A DNA stretch of 64,000 nucleotides from RHKX01 sp963839535 (GCA_963839535.1 CAWIVF010000013.1:186001-250000); one strand, 5' to 3'; counted from the stretch's first letter, positions 26,399 to 36,700 are shown. A program made the numbers and translations. Notes: generated by a model from the letters alone, not told the origin.

Positions 26399-27267
26399 TG
26401 GACGAGGGCTACTTCCCGCGCGGCCGATCGGTCCTCCGCCGCGTGCAGGGCGAGCGCTCCGTCGGCCTGATGTACGGGCAGCGGGCGCTGCTGATCGGCG
26501 CCCTCGACGCGCGCAACTTCGTCGGCACGACGCTGCACTCCCGCTATCGCGACCGCCCGTTCAAGCGGCTCTCGGCGACGGCGAAGATGTTCGAGACGGT
26601 CTTCTTCGGCAGCCGCGCGGAGGCCGACCGGGTGCTGGCGGCGGTGCACGGGATGCACGCCGGCGTCGAGGGGCGCCTGCCCGACGACGGCGGCGGCTTC
26701 CCGTCCGGAACCCCCTACTCCGCCCACGACCCCGAGCTGATGCTGTGGACGATCGCCGTCGCGGCGGAGTCGGCCGCCCGCTTCTACGAGCTGCTCGTGC
26801 GCCCGCTCGGCGCCGGCGAGCGCGACGGCTTCTGGCGCGACTGGGTCCGCTTCGGCGAGCTCTTCGGGATGCCCCGCGAGGTGGCGCCGGAGGGCTGGGG
26901 CGAGTTCCGCGAGTGGTTCGACGGCCGGCTCGAGAGCGACGAGATGGGGCTGACCGAGGAGGCGCGCCACGTCGGCCGCGGCGTGGCCTTCCGGATCCCG
27001 GTCCCGCGCGTCGAGTCGCCGGTGCTCGAGCTCCACAACCTGATCCTGCTCGGCAGCCTCCCGCCCCGGGTCCGCTCGCTCTACGACCTCCCCTGGAGCG
27101 TCGGCCGCGAGGCGGTCTTCCGCGCATCCACCCGTGCCCTGCGCGCGTCGCGCCCGCTCTCTCCCCGCGCCCTGGCCCGCGGCCGCAACGGCGGCCGCTT
27201 CGACCGCGTCGCGCGCACCGAGGCCGTGCGGATCGCCGCGGGTCGCCCGCCGATCCGGATGGCCTAG
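26398..27267 (+). CDS. MpaB/rubber-oxygenase-like protein (DUF2236)
   Basis: A 289-residue protein of the DUF2236 family (ER-bound oxygenase MpaB/latex-clearing protein group), typically a heme-b-type oxygenase. Conserved features visible are the AVHGMHAGVEGRLPD segment, GTPYSAHDPELMLWTIAVA (the His-containing helix) and the RxxDxxW-like GERDGFWRDWVRF region. ATG is fused to the Abi-alpha stop (TGATG). Substrate unknown; the acyl-CoA ligase two genes upstream suggests lipid or isoprenoid metabolism, as inference. It converges on a lipoprotein gene. Confidence 0.85.
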   Translation: MDEGYFPRGRSVLRRVQGERSVGLMYGQRALLIGALDARNFVGTTLHSRYRDRPFKRLSATAKMFETVFFGSRAEADRVLAAVHGMHAGVEGRLPDDGGGFPSGTPYSAHDPELMLWTIAVAAESAARFYELLVRPLGAGERDGFWRDWVRFGELFGMPREVAPEGWGEFREWFDGRLESDEMGLTEEARHVGRGVAFRIPVPRVESPVLELHNLILLGSLPPRVRSLYDLPWSVGREAVFRASTRALRASRPLSPRALARGRNGGRFDRVARTEAVRIAAGRPPIRMA

Positions 27268-27277
27268 GCGGCGTGGC

Positions 27278-27768
27278 CTACGCCCTGACGGGTCCGGCGA
27301 GCCCTTCGTGGTCGTACTCGGACGAGCCGCGCCGAGCTGCTCGAGCAGGCTCGAAGATCTCGTTCGGGACGACGGCGTCGGAGCCCTCGAGCAGGTCGGC
27401 GTCGGTGATCTCGACCTCCTCGCCGCCGGTCGTCGAGCGTGTAGACGAAGCAGTCCGCGCAGCCGCTCGGGCCGGCCTCGAACTCGTCGAGCGGCGCGAC
27501 CTCCACCGCGGCGGTCAGGTCGGCGAGCTCGTCCGTCGCTGAGGGTGAACTCGACCCGGTCGCCCTCCGAGCCCGCGAAGCCCGTCTCGAGGGTCGCCTC
27601 TCCCTCGCGCGCGACCGTCAGGTGCTCGACCACCGGCGCGAAGCCGCCGGTGCGCGTGTAGACGACGAGCGCGCCGGTCGGTCGTGGGTTCGTCGCCGCG
27701 TCCCCATCGTCGTCGCCGCAGCCGGCGAGGCCGGCGAGGGCGATCAGGCTGAGAGCGAGGAGCCTCAT
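27278..27768 (-). CDS. Small lipoprotein, frame broken twice
   Basis: Starts MRLLALSLIALAGLAGCGDD: signal peptide with lipobox LAGC, so it should be acylated and held on the outer face of the membrane. The mature part contains an acidic linker and a short beta-rich domain (GALVVYTRTGGFAPVVEHLT, FTLSDG, CADCFVYTLDD). Frame changes occur near 27535 and 27435. The best-joined reading ends EYDHEGLAGPVRA at TAG 27278, not at the later stop at 27264. I do not recognise the family. Confidence 0.65.
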
Positions 27769-27804
27769 GCCGTCCTACGACGCCGCCGCTTCCCGTCACA
27801 TCCC

Positions 27805-28506
27805 TCAGCGGCGCGGGGCCGCGGGCTCCTTCCGCGCGAGCTCGCGCAGGTTGCCGAACGAGCGGCCGGCGAGCAGGACGATCATCGTCCCGGCGATCGC
27901 GAGGCCGACGACGTCGAAGACCGTCAGGTCCAACCCGACGAGCTCGAAGTCGAGCCCGAGCTTCAGGGCGAGCGCGGTGTTGAGCAGGATCAGGATCAGC
28001 CGGATCTCGGTCGGCCCGATGCGCCCGTAGCCGATCGAGAAGCGGTTGAAGGCGAAGCTCTCCAGGTAGACGTTGATCGAGAGGATCAGGTACGCGACGA
28101 CGATCAGCGTCCCGGTCGAGAGCAGCATGAACGGCGAGAGCCCGAGGCCGATCCCGATCGCCGCCGTGGAGATCGCGTCGACCAGGTGGTCGAGGTAGTA
28201 GCCGTAGGTCGGCCGCTCGATGCCGCGGACCCGGGCGAGGGTCCCGTCGAGCGAGTCGCCGATCCACTGGACGACGAGCAGGGCGCTGGCGACCCAGAGC
28301 CACCAGATCGCGTCGTTCGAGAGCTGGTAGGCGACCGCCACGGCAAGCGCGGCGGCGACCCCGAGCGCGGTCATGTCGTCGGGGAGGATCCGCCGGGGCA
28401 GCCGCGCCGCGATCCAGCGGAGCAGGCGCTTCTCCGGCACCGCCAGCAGGAAGCTCGCCTCGCGCTCGGCGTGGACCGCCCCCTCGGCCTCGCGGACCTC
28501 ACTCAC
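27805..28506 (-). CDS. CDP-alcohol phosphatidyltransferase-family membrane protein
   Basis: A 233-residue integral membrane enzyme. It carries the family motif D-G-x2-A-R-x8-G-x3-D-x3-D, seen as LDGTLARVRGI, then GYYLDHLVDA (residues ~88-115), which holds the two catalytic Mg ions. About five or six TM helices. It transfers a phosphoalcohol from CDP-alcohol to an acceptor alcohol; whether the product is phosphatidylglycerol-, inositol- or another type is not visible. GTG 28506 is supported by TATGCT 6 nt upstream on the minus strand. It is divergent from the acylase gene. Confidence 0.88.
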   Translation of the reverse strand: MSEVREAEGAVHAEREASFLLAVPEKRLLRWIAARLPRRILPDDMTALGVAAALAVAVAYQLSNDAIWWLWVASALLVVQWIGDSLDGTLARVRGIERPTYGYYLDHLVDAISTAAIGIGLGLSPFMLLSTGTLIVVAYLILSINVYLESFAFNRFSIGYGRIGPTEIRLILILLNTALALKLGLDFELVGLDLTVFDVVGLAIAGTMIVLLAGRSFGNLRELARKEPAAPRR

Positions 28507-28512
28507 GCGCCG

Positions 28513-28518
28513 AGCATA
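28513..28518 (-). promoter_or_regulatory. -10-like box TATGCT (minus strand), leaderless start
   Basis: TATGCT followed by 6 nt and the GTG at 28506; it faces the divergent TAGTAT box at 28547-28552. Confidence 0.5.
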
Positions 28519-28546
28519 ACCCGGCTCACGAGAGCCCTCTGCGATC

Positions 28547-28552
28547 TAGTAT
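28547..28552 (+). promoter_or_regulatory. -10-like box TAGTAT, leaderless start
   Basis: TAGTAT followed by 8 nt and the GTG at 28561. Confidence 0.5.
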
Positions 28553-28560
28553 CCCCAGCG

Positions 28561-31096
28561 GTGGTGAGGAGCCTGGGGAGGATCCCGATCGGAGCCGGCG
28601 CCGCGGTCGCGGCGCTCGTCCTCCTGCTCGCGTTCGGCGGTTCGGCGAGCGCCGCCTGGCCGACGACTGCCCAGGAGATCGCCGCGAAGGGCAAGGGCAA
28701 GGACGGACGGGCGCGTCCTCCGCGCGACGGTGCGGCGGACGAAGTACGGCATCCCCCACATCCGCGCGCACGACATCGAGAGCCTCGCCGCCGGCTACGC
28801 CTATGCGTTCGCCGAGGACGACATCTGCACGATCGCGAGCGAGTACGTCACGGTCTCGGGGCAGCGCTCGCGCTGGTTCGGGCCGAACGAGGACTGGTAC
28901 TTCAGCGGCAACGGCTCGACCTACCCGAACCTCACCGCCGACTTCTACTTCAAGTGGGCCAACGAGCAGCGGATCGCCCGCAAGCTGCTCAAGCAGCCGC
29001 CGCCGCTCGGTCCGAAGCGCGGCGTCCGCAAGGGCGTGGCGGGCTACGTCGCCGGCTACAACGCCTACCTCGAGGACGTCGGCCGCAAGGGGATCCCCGA
29101 TCCCGCCTGCCGCGGCGAGAAGTGGGTCCGCAAGATCCGCAAGATCGACGTCTACCGGCGCTTCTTCCAGCTCGGCATCCTCGCCAGCTCCGGCGCCGTG
29201 ATCGACGGCATCGTGGACGCGGAGCCGGCCTCGCCGGCGGCGGCCGCGAGGGGCGAGGCGAAGCGGGACCGGATGCTGTCGAGCGGGCGCGGGCTCGAGC
29301 GGCTGCAGCCCGAGATCGGATCCAACGCCTACGGCCTCGGCAAGGAGGCGACCACGAACGGCCGCGGGCTCGTGCTCGGCAACCCCCACTTCCCCTGGGA
29401 CGGCTCCGAGCGCCTCTACCAGACCCATCTGCAGATCCCCGGCAAGCTCAACGTCGAGGGCGCCTCCCTCTACGGCGTGCCGCTGGTGCTGATCGGCTGG
29501 ACCGAGGGGCTCGCCTGGTCCCACACCGTCGCCACCGCCTGGCGCTTCACCCCGTTCAAGCTGACCCTTCCCCCGGGCGACCCCCACTCCTACATCGTCG
29601 ACGGCGAGACGAAGCCGATGGAGGCCACCAAGGTGACCGTCAAGGCCAAGACGAAGAAGGGGCTCGAGAAGCGGTCGAAGACGATCTACTCGACCGAGTA
29701 CGGGCCGATGATCGACAACCTCGTCGGGATCCCGCTGCCGTGGACCGAGGGGACGGGCTTCGCCCTCGGCGACGTCAACGCGAGCAACTTCCGCTACCTC
29801 AACCACTTCTACGACAACAACTTCGCCCAGTCGGTCGCGGAGTACGACCGGATCCAGCGCAAGTACCAGGGGCTGCCCTGGGTCAACTCGATCGCGGCCG
29901 ACAGCAAGGGGAACGCCTACTACTCGATGCAGGGCTCGATCCCGAACGTGCCGGACGAGCTGGCGGCCGAGTGCAACACGCTCGAGGTCGGCTTCGAGAC
30001 CCTCGGGCTGCCGGTGCTCGACGGGTCGCGCTCCGCGTGCAACTGGGAGGTGGACCCGGACGCGGTCGCGCCCGGCACCTTCCCGCCCGACGAGGTGCCG
30101 ACCCTGTTCCGCGACGACTACGTCCACAACGGCAACGACAGCCACTGGCTCACCAACCCCGAGGCGCCGATGACCGGCTACGACCGGATCATCGGGATCG
30201 AGAACGCCGAGCGCACCTACCGCACCCGCCTCGGCCTGGTCCAGGTCGAGGATCGGCTCGCGGGGACCGACGGCCTCCCCGGCAAGGGCTTCGACCGGCG
30301 CAGCCTCGAGAAGGTCGCGCTGGGCAACCGCCAGTACCTGGGTGAGCTCTGGCGCGATTCGCTCGTCGCCCTCTGCGACGCGGCGCCGGGCGGGACCCTG
30401 CTCGGCTCGAGCGGCCCGGTCGTCGGTCGGGCCCGCCTGCGACGTGCTGCGCAACTGGAACGTCCGCGACGACCTCGACTCCTCCGGCGCGATCCTCTTC
30501 CGCCGGTTCGCCTCCAACCTGCTCGGCAACTTCACAGACCCTGCCCACGGGCCTGCAGGGCGGGACGACCCCGGGCTCGGAGACGCTCTTCACGACCCCC
30601 TACTCGAACTCCGACCCGGTCCACACGCCGCGCGGCCTCAACGTCGGCAACCCGCTCGTCGGCAGGGCGCTCGCGGACGCCGTCAGCGACCTCGAGGGCG
30701 CCGGCATCCCGCTCGATGCCGGCCTCCTCGGCTACCAGTTCTCGAACCGAGGCGGCGAGCAGGTCCCGATCCACGGCGGCCCCGGCGGGCTCGGCGTCTT
30801 CAACGCGATCTCGGCCCCCTGGAACGGGGAGGGATTCGACGAGGTCGTCCACGGCTCCAGCTTCATCATGTCCGCGCAGTTCACCGGCAAGAAGTGCCCG
30901 GTCGACGCCGGCACGTTCGTCACCTACGGCCAGAGCGAGAACCAGGACTCGAAGCACGCCGGCGACTACACCCGAGCCTTCTCCCGCAAGAAGCTGGAAC
31001 GACGCCCCGTTCTGCCGAGCCGAGGTGAAGAAGGCAACGAAGTCAATAGACCGAATAACGGTCCGCCCAAGGAACGAGGGAAGCCGAGGAGGCTGA
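28561..31096 (+). CDS. Penicillin-acylase-family Ntn hydrolase (secreted), frame broken
   Basis: Family of self-processing N-terminal-nucleophile amidases that include penicillin, cephalosporin and acyl-homoserine-lactone acylases. The signal peptide is at the N-terminus (AVAALVLLLAFGGSASAAWP). The alpha-chain region (TKYGIPHIRA, AEDDICTIASEYV) is followed by the predicted cleavage/nucleophile serine in GSNAYGLG (about 29318), then GNPHFPWDG and the LIGWTEGLAWSHT region of the beta chain. Frame breaks occur near 28715, 30425, 30530 and 31000, each repairable by removing one base. The final piece ends ITVRPRNEGSRGG at 31096. Substrate (beta-lactam, AHL or fatty amide) cannot be told. Confidence 0.85.
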
Positions 31097-31103
31097 CGAG
31101 TCC

Positions 31104-31125
31104 GGAGGAGGCCCCACCCTCCTCC
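31104..31125. terminator. Hairpin after acylase gene
   Basis: GGAGGAGG, six-base loop, CCTCCTCC: perfect 8-bp stem just after the acylase stop, followed by C-rich DNA. The rest of the 184-bp gap before metF shows no gene. Confidence 0.5.
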
Positions 31126-31268
31126 ACCCTCCCCCCCGTCCGCCGGGTCCGTCGCCAACGAGGGCCGGGTGGTGCGGGGGTCCCAGCTGCAGTAGACGAG
31201 CTCTGCGAGGCAGCATGGGACCCCTGCACCGCGCGGCCTCCACCTCCCGAGCGCCACCCCGCCCCGTC

Positions 31269-31274
31269 TACGAT
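31269..31274 (+). promoter_or_regulatory. -10-like box TACGAT, leaderless start of metF
   Basis: TACGAT is followed by 6 nt and the ATG at 31281. Confidence 0.5.
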
Positions 31275-31280
31275 TCCCAG

Positions 31281-32218
31281 ATGCGCATCTCCGAGATCCT
31301 CGGCGGCCCCGAACCCTGCTTCTCCTTCGAGTTCTTCCCCCCGAAGACCGAGGAGGGAACCGCCGCGCTGTTCGCGAGCATCGAGGACCTGCACCGGCTC
31401 GATCCGGGGTTCGTCTCGGTCACCTACGGGGCCGCCGGGTCCACCCGTGACGGCACCGTCGAGGTGACGACGCGGATCCAGCAGGAGTACGGGATCGAGG
31501 CGATGGCTCACCTGAGCGTGGTCGGCGAGACGGTCGAGGGGCTCGAGACGACCCTGGGGCGCCTCGCCGACGCGGGCATCGAGAACATCCTCGCCCTGCG
31601 CGGCGACCCGCCGCGCGGCGAGAAGGACTTCACCCCTCCTCCCGGCGGCCTCACCAGCTCGGCCGAGCTCGCGGCCTTCATCCGCGGCTTCGAGCCGACG
31701 AGCGGGTTCGGGATCGGCGCCTCCTGCCACCCCGAGGTCCACCCCGAGGCCGCCTCCCCCGAGGCCGACATCGCCTATCTGCGCGAGAAGGTCGAGGCCG
31801 GCGCCGAGTTCCTGGTCAGCCAGCTCTTCTTCGACAACGAGGTCTACTTCGACTGGCTCGCCGAGGTGCGCGAGGCCGGCATCGACGTCCCCGTCATCCC
31901 CGGGATCCTGCCGATCATCTCGCGCGCCGGGCTGCACCGGTTCTGCAGCGTCTGCGACGCGAAGATCCCCAAGCTCCTCGACGAGCAGCTCGAGGCGCTG
32001 GGGGGCGACGAGGAGGCCGAGCGCGCCTTCGGGATCGCCTACGCGGCGCGCCAGTGCGAGCAGCTCCTCGCCGCCGGGGCTCCGGGCATCCACTTCTTCG
32101 TGCTCAACCGGGCCGTCTCGGTCAAGGCCGTGCTCGGCGCCCTGCTGGCCGCGCGGCCCTGGGACCGCGCCACCGCTCGAGACCGACCGCCGCCGGCCGC
32201 GAGGGGAGCCGCGCATGA
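31281..32218 (+). CDS. metF: Methylenetetrahydrofolate reductase
   Basis: Reduces 5,10-methylene-THF to 5-methyl-THF for methionine synthesis. The signature region CFSFEFFPPKTEEG near the N-terminus holds the FAD/NADH-linked Glu, followed by FVSVTYGAAGSTRD, HLSVVGETVEGLE, NILALRGDPP and a C-terminal SQLFFDNEVYFDWL, IPGILPI and HFFVLNRA. FAD-binding TIM barrel, ~310 residues. After the RAVSVKAVLGALL tail the frame runs on for another ~600 bp with no stop; one indel near 32170 gives TGA at 32216-32218, overlapping the next ATG (ATGA), which is the normal arrangement. ATG 31281 is supported by the TACGAT box. Confidence 0.93.
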
Positions 32219-33040
32219 GCACCTTCACCACCGACGACGGCCACCGGATCTCCTACGCGACCTACGGCGACGGCGACCGCATCCTGGTCCTCGCCCACGG
32301 CCTGCTGATGAACCGCCGCATGTACACGCGGCTCGCCCCGGAGATCGCCGAGCTCGGCTACCGCGTCGTCTGCCTCGACCTGCTCGGCCATGGCGACTCC
32401 GACGCGCCGCCGGACCTCAGCCTCTACTCGATGACGGCGTTCGCCGACCAGATCGCGGCGCTGCTGGACCACCTCGGCGTCGAGCGCGCAGTGGTCGGCG
32501 GCACCTCGCTGGGAGCGAACGTCGCGCTCGAGTTCGGCGTCTCGCACGCCGACCGGGCGCAGGGCCTGTTCATCGAGATGCCGGTGCTCGACAACGCCCT
32601 GGTCGCGGTGGCGATCGCCTTCACCCCCGTCCTGGTCGGAGCGCAGCTCGGCGCCCCGCTGCTCGGTCTCGCTCGCCGCGGGCGCGCGGCGCATCCCGCG
32701 CAGCCACTACCTCGTCGACATCGGCCTCGACCCGTTGCGGCGGGACCCGCGCAGCTCGAGCCGGGTGCTGCAGGGGCTCCTGCTCGGCCGCACCTGCCCG
32801 CCCCGCCGCGAGCGCGAGGGGATCGAGGTCCCGGCGCTGATCGTCGGTCATCCCTCCGACCCGATCCACCCCTTCAGCGACTCCGACGACCTGCTGCGCG
32901 AGATGCCCGACGCACGGCTCGTCGACGCGAACTCGATCGTCGAGTGGCGGCTTGCGCCCAAGCGCCTCAACGGCGAGCTCGACCGGTTCCTCGGCGAGGT
33001 CTGGGGCGACCGCGCCGGCCCGCGCCTGGCCGTCGCGTAG
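32215..33040 (+). CDS. Alpha/beta hydrolase (one frameshift)
   Basis: A ~275-residue soluble hydrolase of the 2-hydroxymuconate/haloalkane-type group. Oxyanion region LAHGLLMN, nucleophile elbow GGTSLGAN (Ser in G-T-S-L-G), Asp/Glu acid in the HPSDPIHPF region and a C-terminal His position that is not clear by eye. One extra base near 32690 shifts the frame; the downstream piece SHYLVDIGLDPLRRDPRSS continues the fold. ATG overlaps the metF stop. The reaction is unknown. Confidence 0.82.
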
Positions 33041-33084
33041 ACGGTCCCGCCGTCCTCCGGCGAGGTCAGCGAGGGGCCGTTCGC

Positions 33085-33090
33085 TAGATT
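33085..33090 (+). promoter_or_regulatory. -10-like box TAGATT, leaderless start
   Basis: TAGATT is followed by 7 nt and the GTG at 33098. Confidence 0.5.
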
Positions 33091-33097
33091 CAGCGCC

Positions 33098-33848
33098 GTG
33101 GCGAACCGCAGGGACGAGAAGGAGCGCCTCCGTCGCGAGCGCGAGGAGGCCGAGCGCCGGGCCAGTTCGGAGTCCCGCAAGCGGCTGATCCTCGGCTACG
33201 TGGTCGCGGGCCTGCTGACCGCGGCCATCGTCGTCGGCATCGTCGTCGCGATCGGCAGCGGCGGTGGCGGCGGCGAGGACGGCGAGGACGGCAGCCCGAA
33301 CGTCGACACGAGGTTCGGTGTCATTCCCGAGGGCGTCGAGGTCGACGAGCGCGAGGGCACCCCGCCGCCCGACATCGTCGACGGCGACCTCGACTGCGGC
33401 GGCGAAGGCGGCCGGCTGCGAGCTCCAGCTCGACCTGGCCGACGAGGGCAGCACCCACGTCGACCCGCCGAACCCCGACTCGCTGCCGAAGTACGACACG
33501 AACCCGCCGACGTCGGGCGACCACTACCCGGAGCCGCTCGCCGACGGGGCCTTCCTCGACGAGCCGCCGGCGGGGAACTACCTGCACGCGATCGAGCACG
33601 GCCGGATCGAGATCCACTACAGCCCGGACCTCTCCGAGGAGGACCAGCTCGCGCTCAAGGGCGTCTACGACTCCGACCGCGGCGGGATGATCATGTTCCC
33701 CAACGCGGAGATGCCCTACGAGGTGGCGACCACCGCCTGGACTCAGCTGATGGGCTGCGAGACCTTCGAGGGCGGCGCCACCCTCGACGCGATCCGCGAC
33801 TTCCGCGACCAGTACCGCGGCCGGGGCCCCGAGCCGGTCGACTTCTGA
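33098..33848 (+). CDS. DUF3105 membrane-anchored protein (one frameshift)
   Basis: About 250 residues: a charged coiled-coil N-terminus (ANRRDEKERLRREREEAERR), one TM helix (LILGYVVAGLLTAAIVVGIV, then VAIG), a Gly/Asp-rich linker, then the DUF3105 domain outside the membrane (NPPTSGDHYPEPLADGAF, HAIEHGRIEIHY and ATTAWTQLMGCETFE). An extra base near 33412 splits the frame inside the linker. The conserved His and acidic residues resemble metal-binding positions, but the function of DUF3105 is unknown. GTG 33098 is supported by the TAGATT box. Confidence 0.82.
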
Positions 33849-33983
33849 GCCGCGGCCCTGCGGGTCGCGCCTTGCAGCGCCGCCGTCACCCGGCCGGCCC
33901 TGGCGCCGGCGGGACTGCGACCATCGGACCGGTACTCCTCCGCCCGTGCCGGGTTAGGGTTGTCGTGAGGGTTCGCTAACACA

Positions 33984-35202
33984 ATGATCGCCAGACGCTT
34001 GAAAAGCCTCCTGCTGCTCGCGCTCGCGCTGCTCGGCGCGGGCTTCCTCTGGGCGGTCGCGCCGGCGCTGTCGACCCAGCCCTACGTCCCGGCCGCCCTC
34101 GACTTCACCCAGCCGGTCCCGGAGGCGCGTCAGGTCGCCGAGCCCTCCCCCGCGCTCGCCCGCGAGCACGAGGAGCACGGCTACGGCGCCGAGGGGCCGG
34201 TCGTCTACCGGACCGCGCCCCGTGACCGCGCCGCACCGCTTCGACTTCGTCGGCGTCGAGGGTGAGATGGCGCCGCTCGAGTTCCGCGCCCGCGAGTACG
34301 GCGAGGCCTGGAGCGACTGGGTCGAGGCCGCCACGGCGACCCCGTCTACACCGGGGGCACCGAGCAGGTCCAGATCCGCAGCCGCGGCGCCGCGATCGAG
34401 GGCAGCCTGCACTACGTCAACGTGAGCGGCGACACGACCGCCGCCGAGGGCCTGCTGACGTCGATGCGCTCCGGCCGTCAACGAGGCCCTGATCGCCGTC
34501 TTCGACCCCGCGGAGGCCGAGGCCGCCACCGGCAAGCCGACCGTCATCAGCCGCAGCGACTGGGGCGCCAACCGCAAGGACGGCGGCTGCCACCCGCGGC
34601 AGGAGCCGGAGTACGGCAAGGTCAAGGCGGGAGTCATCCACCACACGGTCAGCACGAACACCTACAGCGAGCGTGAGGCACCGGGGATCGTCCTCGGCAT
34701 CTGCCGCTTCCATCGCAACTCGAACGGCTGGAACGACATCGGCTACAACGCGCTCGTCGACCGCTTCGGCAACCTCTACGAGGGGCGCGACGGCGGTCTG
34801 GCCAAGCGGGTCGTGGGGGCTCAGGTCGAGGGCTTCAACTCGCAGACGACCGGCATCGCGACGATCGCCGACCACCAGGTGAAGAAGCCGACGCGGGACG
34901 AGATCGACGGGATCGTCGACTACCTCTCCTGGAAGCTCGACAAGGAGGGGATCGACGCGGTCGGCAAGACCCGCCTGCTCTCCGACGGGGGCTCGTCGAA
35001 CCGGTATCCGAAGGGGGAGCGGCCCAGGCTCAAGGAGGTTCTGGGGCACGGCGACCTCGGCCACACCGAGTGTCCCGGCGGGAGCCTGCACGAACGAATC
35101 GCCGCGATCCGGCGCAAGATCCAGGACCGCATCGCCGCTTCTGGCGGCGGCGGCGGCTCGGGGGGCGAGGAGCCCTCCGGCGGCGCCAGCCCGCGCGGCT
35201 AG
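33984..35202 (+). CDS. N-acetylmuramoyl-L-alanine amidase (PGRP type), frame broken three times
   Basis: Secreted zinc amidase of the peptidoglycan-recognition fold that cleaves the lactoyl-peptide bond of murein. Signal/TM segment at residues 8-30 (KSLLLLALALLGAGFLWAVA), a linker domain, then the catalytic domain beginning SRSDWGANRKDGG. Zn ligands expected at GVIHHTV (two His) and in the later VLGHGDLGHTECPGG (His and Cys); the Tyr/GYN motif is DIGYNALVD. Frame breaks near 34215, 34340 and 34475 lie in the N-terminal half; the catalytic part is uninterrupted. The C-terminal tail is Gly-rich. Its TAG shares CTAG with the convergent gene's stop. Confidence 0.87.
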
Positions 35203-36136
35203 CCCGGGCTCGGCGCCGGCGCCCGGTAGAGCGGGAAGAACCCCTCGGCCTCGTGGCCGTGCGACAGCTGCTCGTAGGCCTCGCGGTCGCAGATCAGCTC
35301 GTGGGTGCGGAACGGCAGCTCGCGGTTGGCGAAGCCCCGCTTGAACTCCTCGAGCCCGTCACCCGGGCGCAGGCCGCCGCCGAGGTTGAGCGGCAGCCCC
35401 AGCTCCTCGGCGAACTCGGTGCACGCGACGATCAGGTTCTTCGAGGGGGCGCCGCGGCGATGGGCGTCGGCGGTGCCGGAGAGGTAGTAGTGCAGGAAGC
35501 CGTCGCTGATCACCGCGAGGGCGGCGGCGGCGATGTCCCCGTCGGGCCCGAGCACCTTGACCAGCCAGCTCCGCGGCGAGGCCAGCAGCGTCGCGAAGTA
35601 GTCGGCGTCGAAGAAGTAGTGCTCGGCCGCGGAGACCGCGTGCATCGTCTCGGTGTAGACGGTCAGGAAGCCGTCGAGGTCGGCCTCGGTCGAGCCGGGG
35701 CCCTCGACCCGCTCGGCGACGTAGCCGGCCTCCTCGTTCTTGCGGATCTGCTGGCGGTCGCTCATCCGCGACTTCCGCGGCAACTCGGGATCGGAGAGCA
35801 GGACGACGGACCGCTCGGTCCCGCCGGCCAGCGAGGGCGGCTCGCCGAGTCGATCGCGGACGAAGACGCTGACGAGGCCGCAGGGCGAGAGGTCGAGCGC
35901 GGCCGGGTCGATCGGCTCGCCGCTCAGCGCGCCGCCGGGATAGGAGTAGGGGGAGATCCCGTCGAGGCGGTCGGAGCCGGGAATCGAACGGACGACCAGA
36001 GGCAGCGCGACCCGGGAGTCGCCGTCGGTGAGCAGGAGCGTGTGGGTGACGCCCTCGGCGTCGAGGAACTCGCGGCTGCGGAAGAACTCGTCCTCGACCG
36101 CGGCGGCACCGCGGTCGTCGATCAGCTCGACCGCGG
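35199..36136 (-). CDS. FemAB/BioF2-like GNAT acyltransferase
   Basis: An open frame of ~310 residues. It reads VELIDDRGAAAVEDEFFRS, GISPYSYPGGALSG, then SDRQQIRKNEEAGY, HYYLSGTADAHRRGAPSK and LNLGGGLRPGDGLEEFKRGF, the two-lobed pattern of FemABX/BioF2-like peptidyl or acyl transferases, often linked to cell-envelope or polysaccharide clusters. No ATG, GTG or TTG lies at the expected start; the frame begins near 36136 beside the TGA of the preceding GNAT gene (CTGATC), so a CTG start or a base error is possible. The stop shares CTAG with the amidase stop. Confidence 0.75.
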
Positions 36137-36691
36137 CGATGTCAGGTCCTCGTCGCGCCAGCGCTCGCGCCAGGCGGCTGCGGTGATGCCCCAGATCTCA
36201 CAGTCGATCAGGGTCCCGTCGGGCCGGCGGATGTGCTCCTTCATCGTGCCCTCGTGCTGCCAGCCCTGCCAGCTGACCGCCTTCTTCGCGGGCACGTTGA
36301 ACGAGGGGATCCGGCCGTAGACCCGATGGGCGCCGAACTCCTCGAACGCCTTGGCCACCGTCAGCCGCTCGGCCTCGCGGCCCACGCCCCTGGCCCCGGG
36401 CGGGTCGCCGATCAGCGCGCCGAGCTCGGGCGCCGTCTGCCGGAACAGGCCGTAGAGGGCGGTGAAGCCGACCGGCTCGTCGACCCCCTCGACCTCGATC
36501 GCGTACTTGCGGTCCTCCCCCTCGGCGCGCACGGCGGCGGCCGTCCAGCCCTCGGCGTTCTCGGGGGTGAAGGCGGCGCGCGTCTCCATCAGCGACTTGG
36601 TCGCCTCGGCGTTGTTGAACCAGCGGTGGACGGCGCTCGCGTCCTCGGGACGGAACGGGCGGATCACCACTTCGACCTCGGAGCCGCGCAT
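36122..36691 (-). CDS. GNAT-family acetyltransferase (RimJ/RimL-like)
   Basis: A 189-residue single-domain acetyltransferase with VIRPFRPEDASAVHRWF at the start and the acetyl-CoA region GDPPGARGVGREAERLTVAKA. Likely acts on a protein N-terminus or small amine. ATG 36691 is supported by TAGAGT 9 nt upstream. Its 3' end overlaps the start region of the FemAB-like gene, so they are co-transcribed. Confidence 0.85.
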   Translation of the reverse strand: MRGSEVEVVIRPFRPEDASAVHRWFNNAEATKSLMETRAAFTPENAEGWTAAAVRAEGEDRKYAIEVEGVDEPVGFTALYGLFRQTAPELGALIGDPPGARGVGREAERLTVAKAFEEFGAHRVYGRIPSFNVPAKKAVSWQGWQHEGTMKEHIRRPDGTLIDCEIWGITAAAWRERWRDEDLTSPRSS

Positions 36692-36700
36692 CGCGGCGGG

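Noticed and set aside
27264..27267. Shared CTAG as a two-strand stop for the MpaB-like and lipoprotein genes
   Set aside because: When the lipoprotein frame is joined across its indels it ends earlier, at TAG 27278; the CTAG is only the MpaB-like stop.
27622..30345. 900-codon plus-strand frame across the CDP-alcohol transferase and acylase
   Set aside because: Low-complexity charged translation; the real products in other frames have clear motifs (CDP-alcohol signature, GSNAYGLG).
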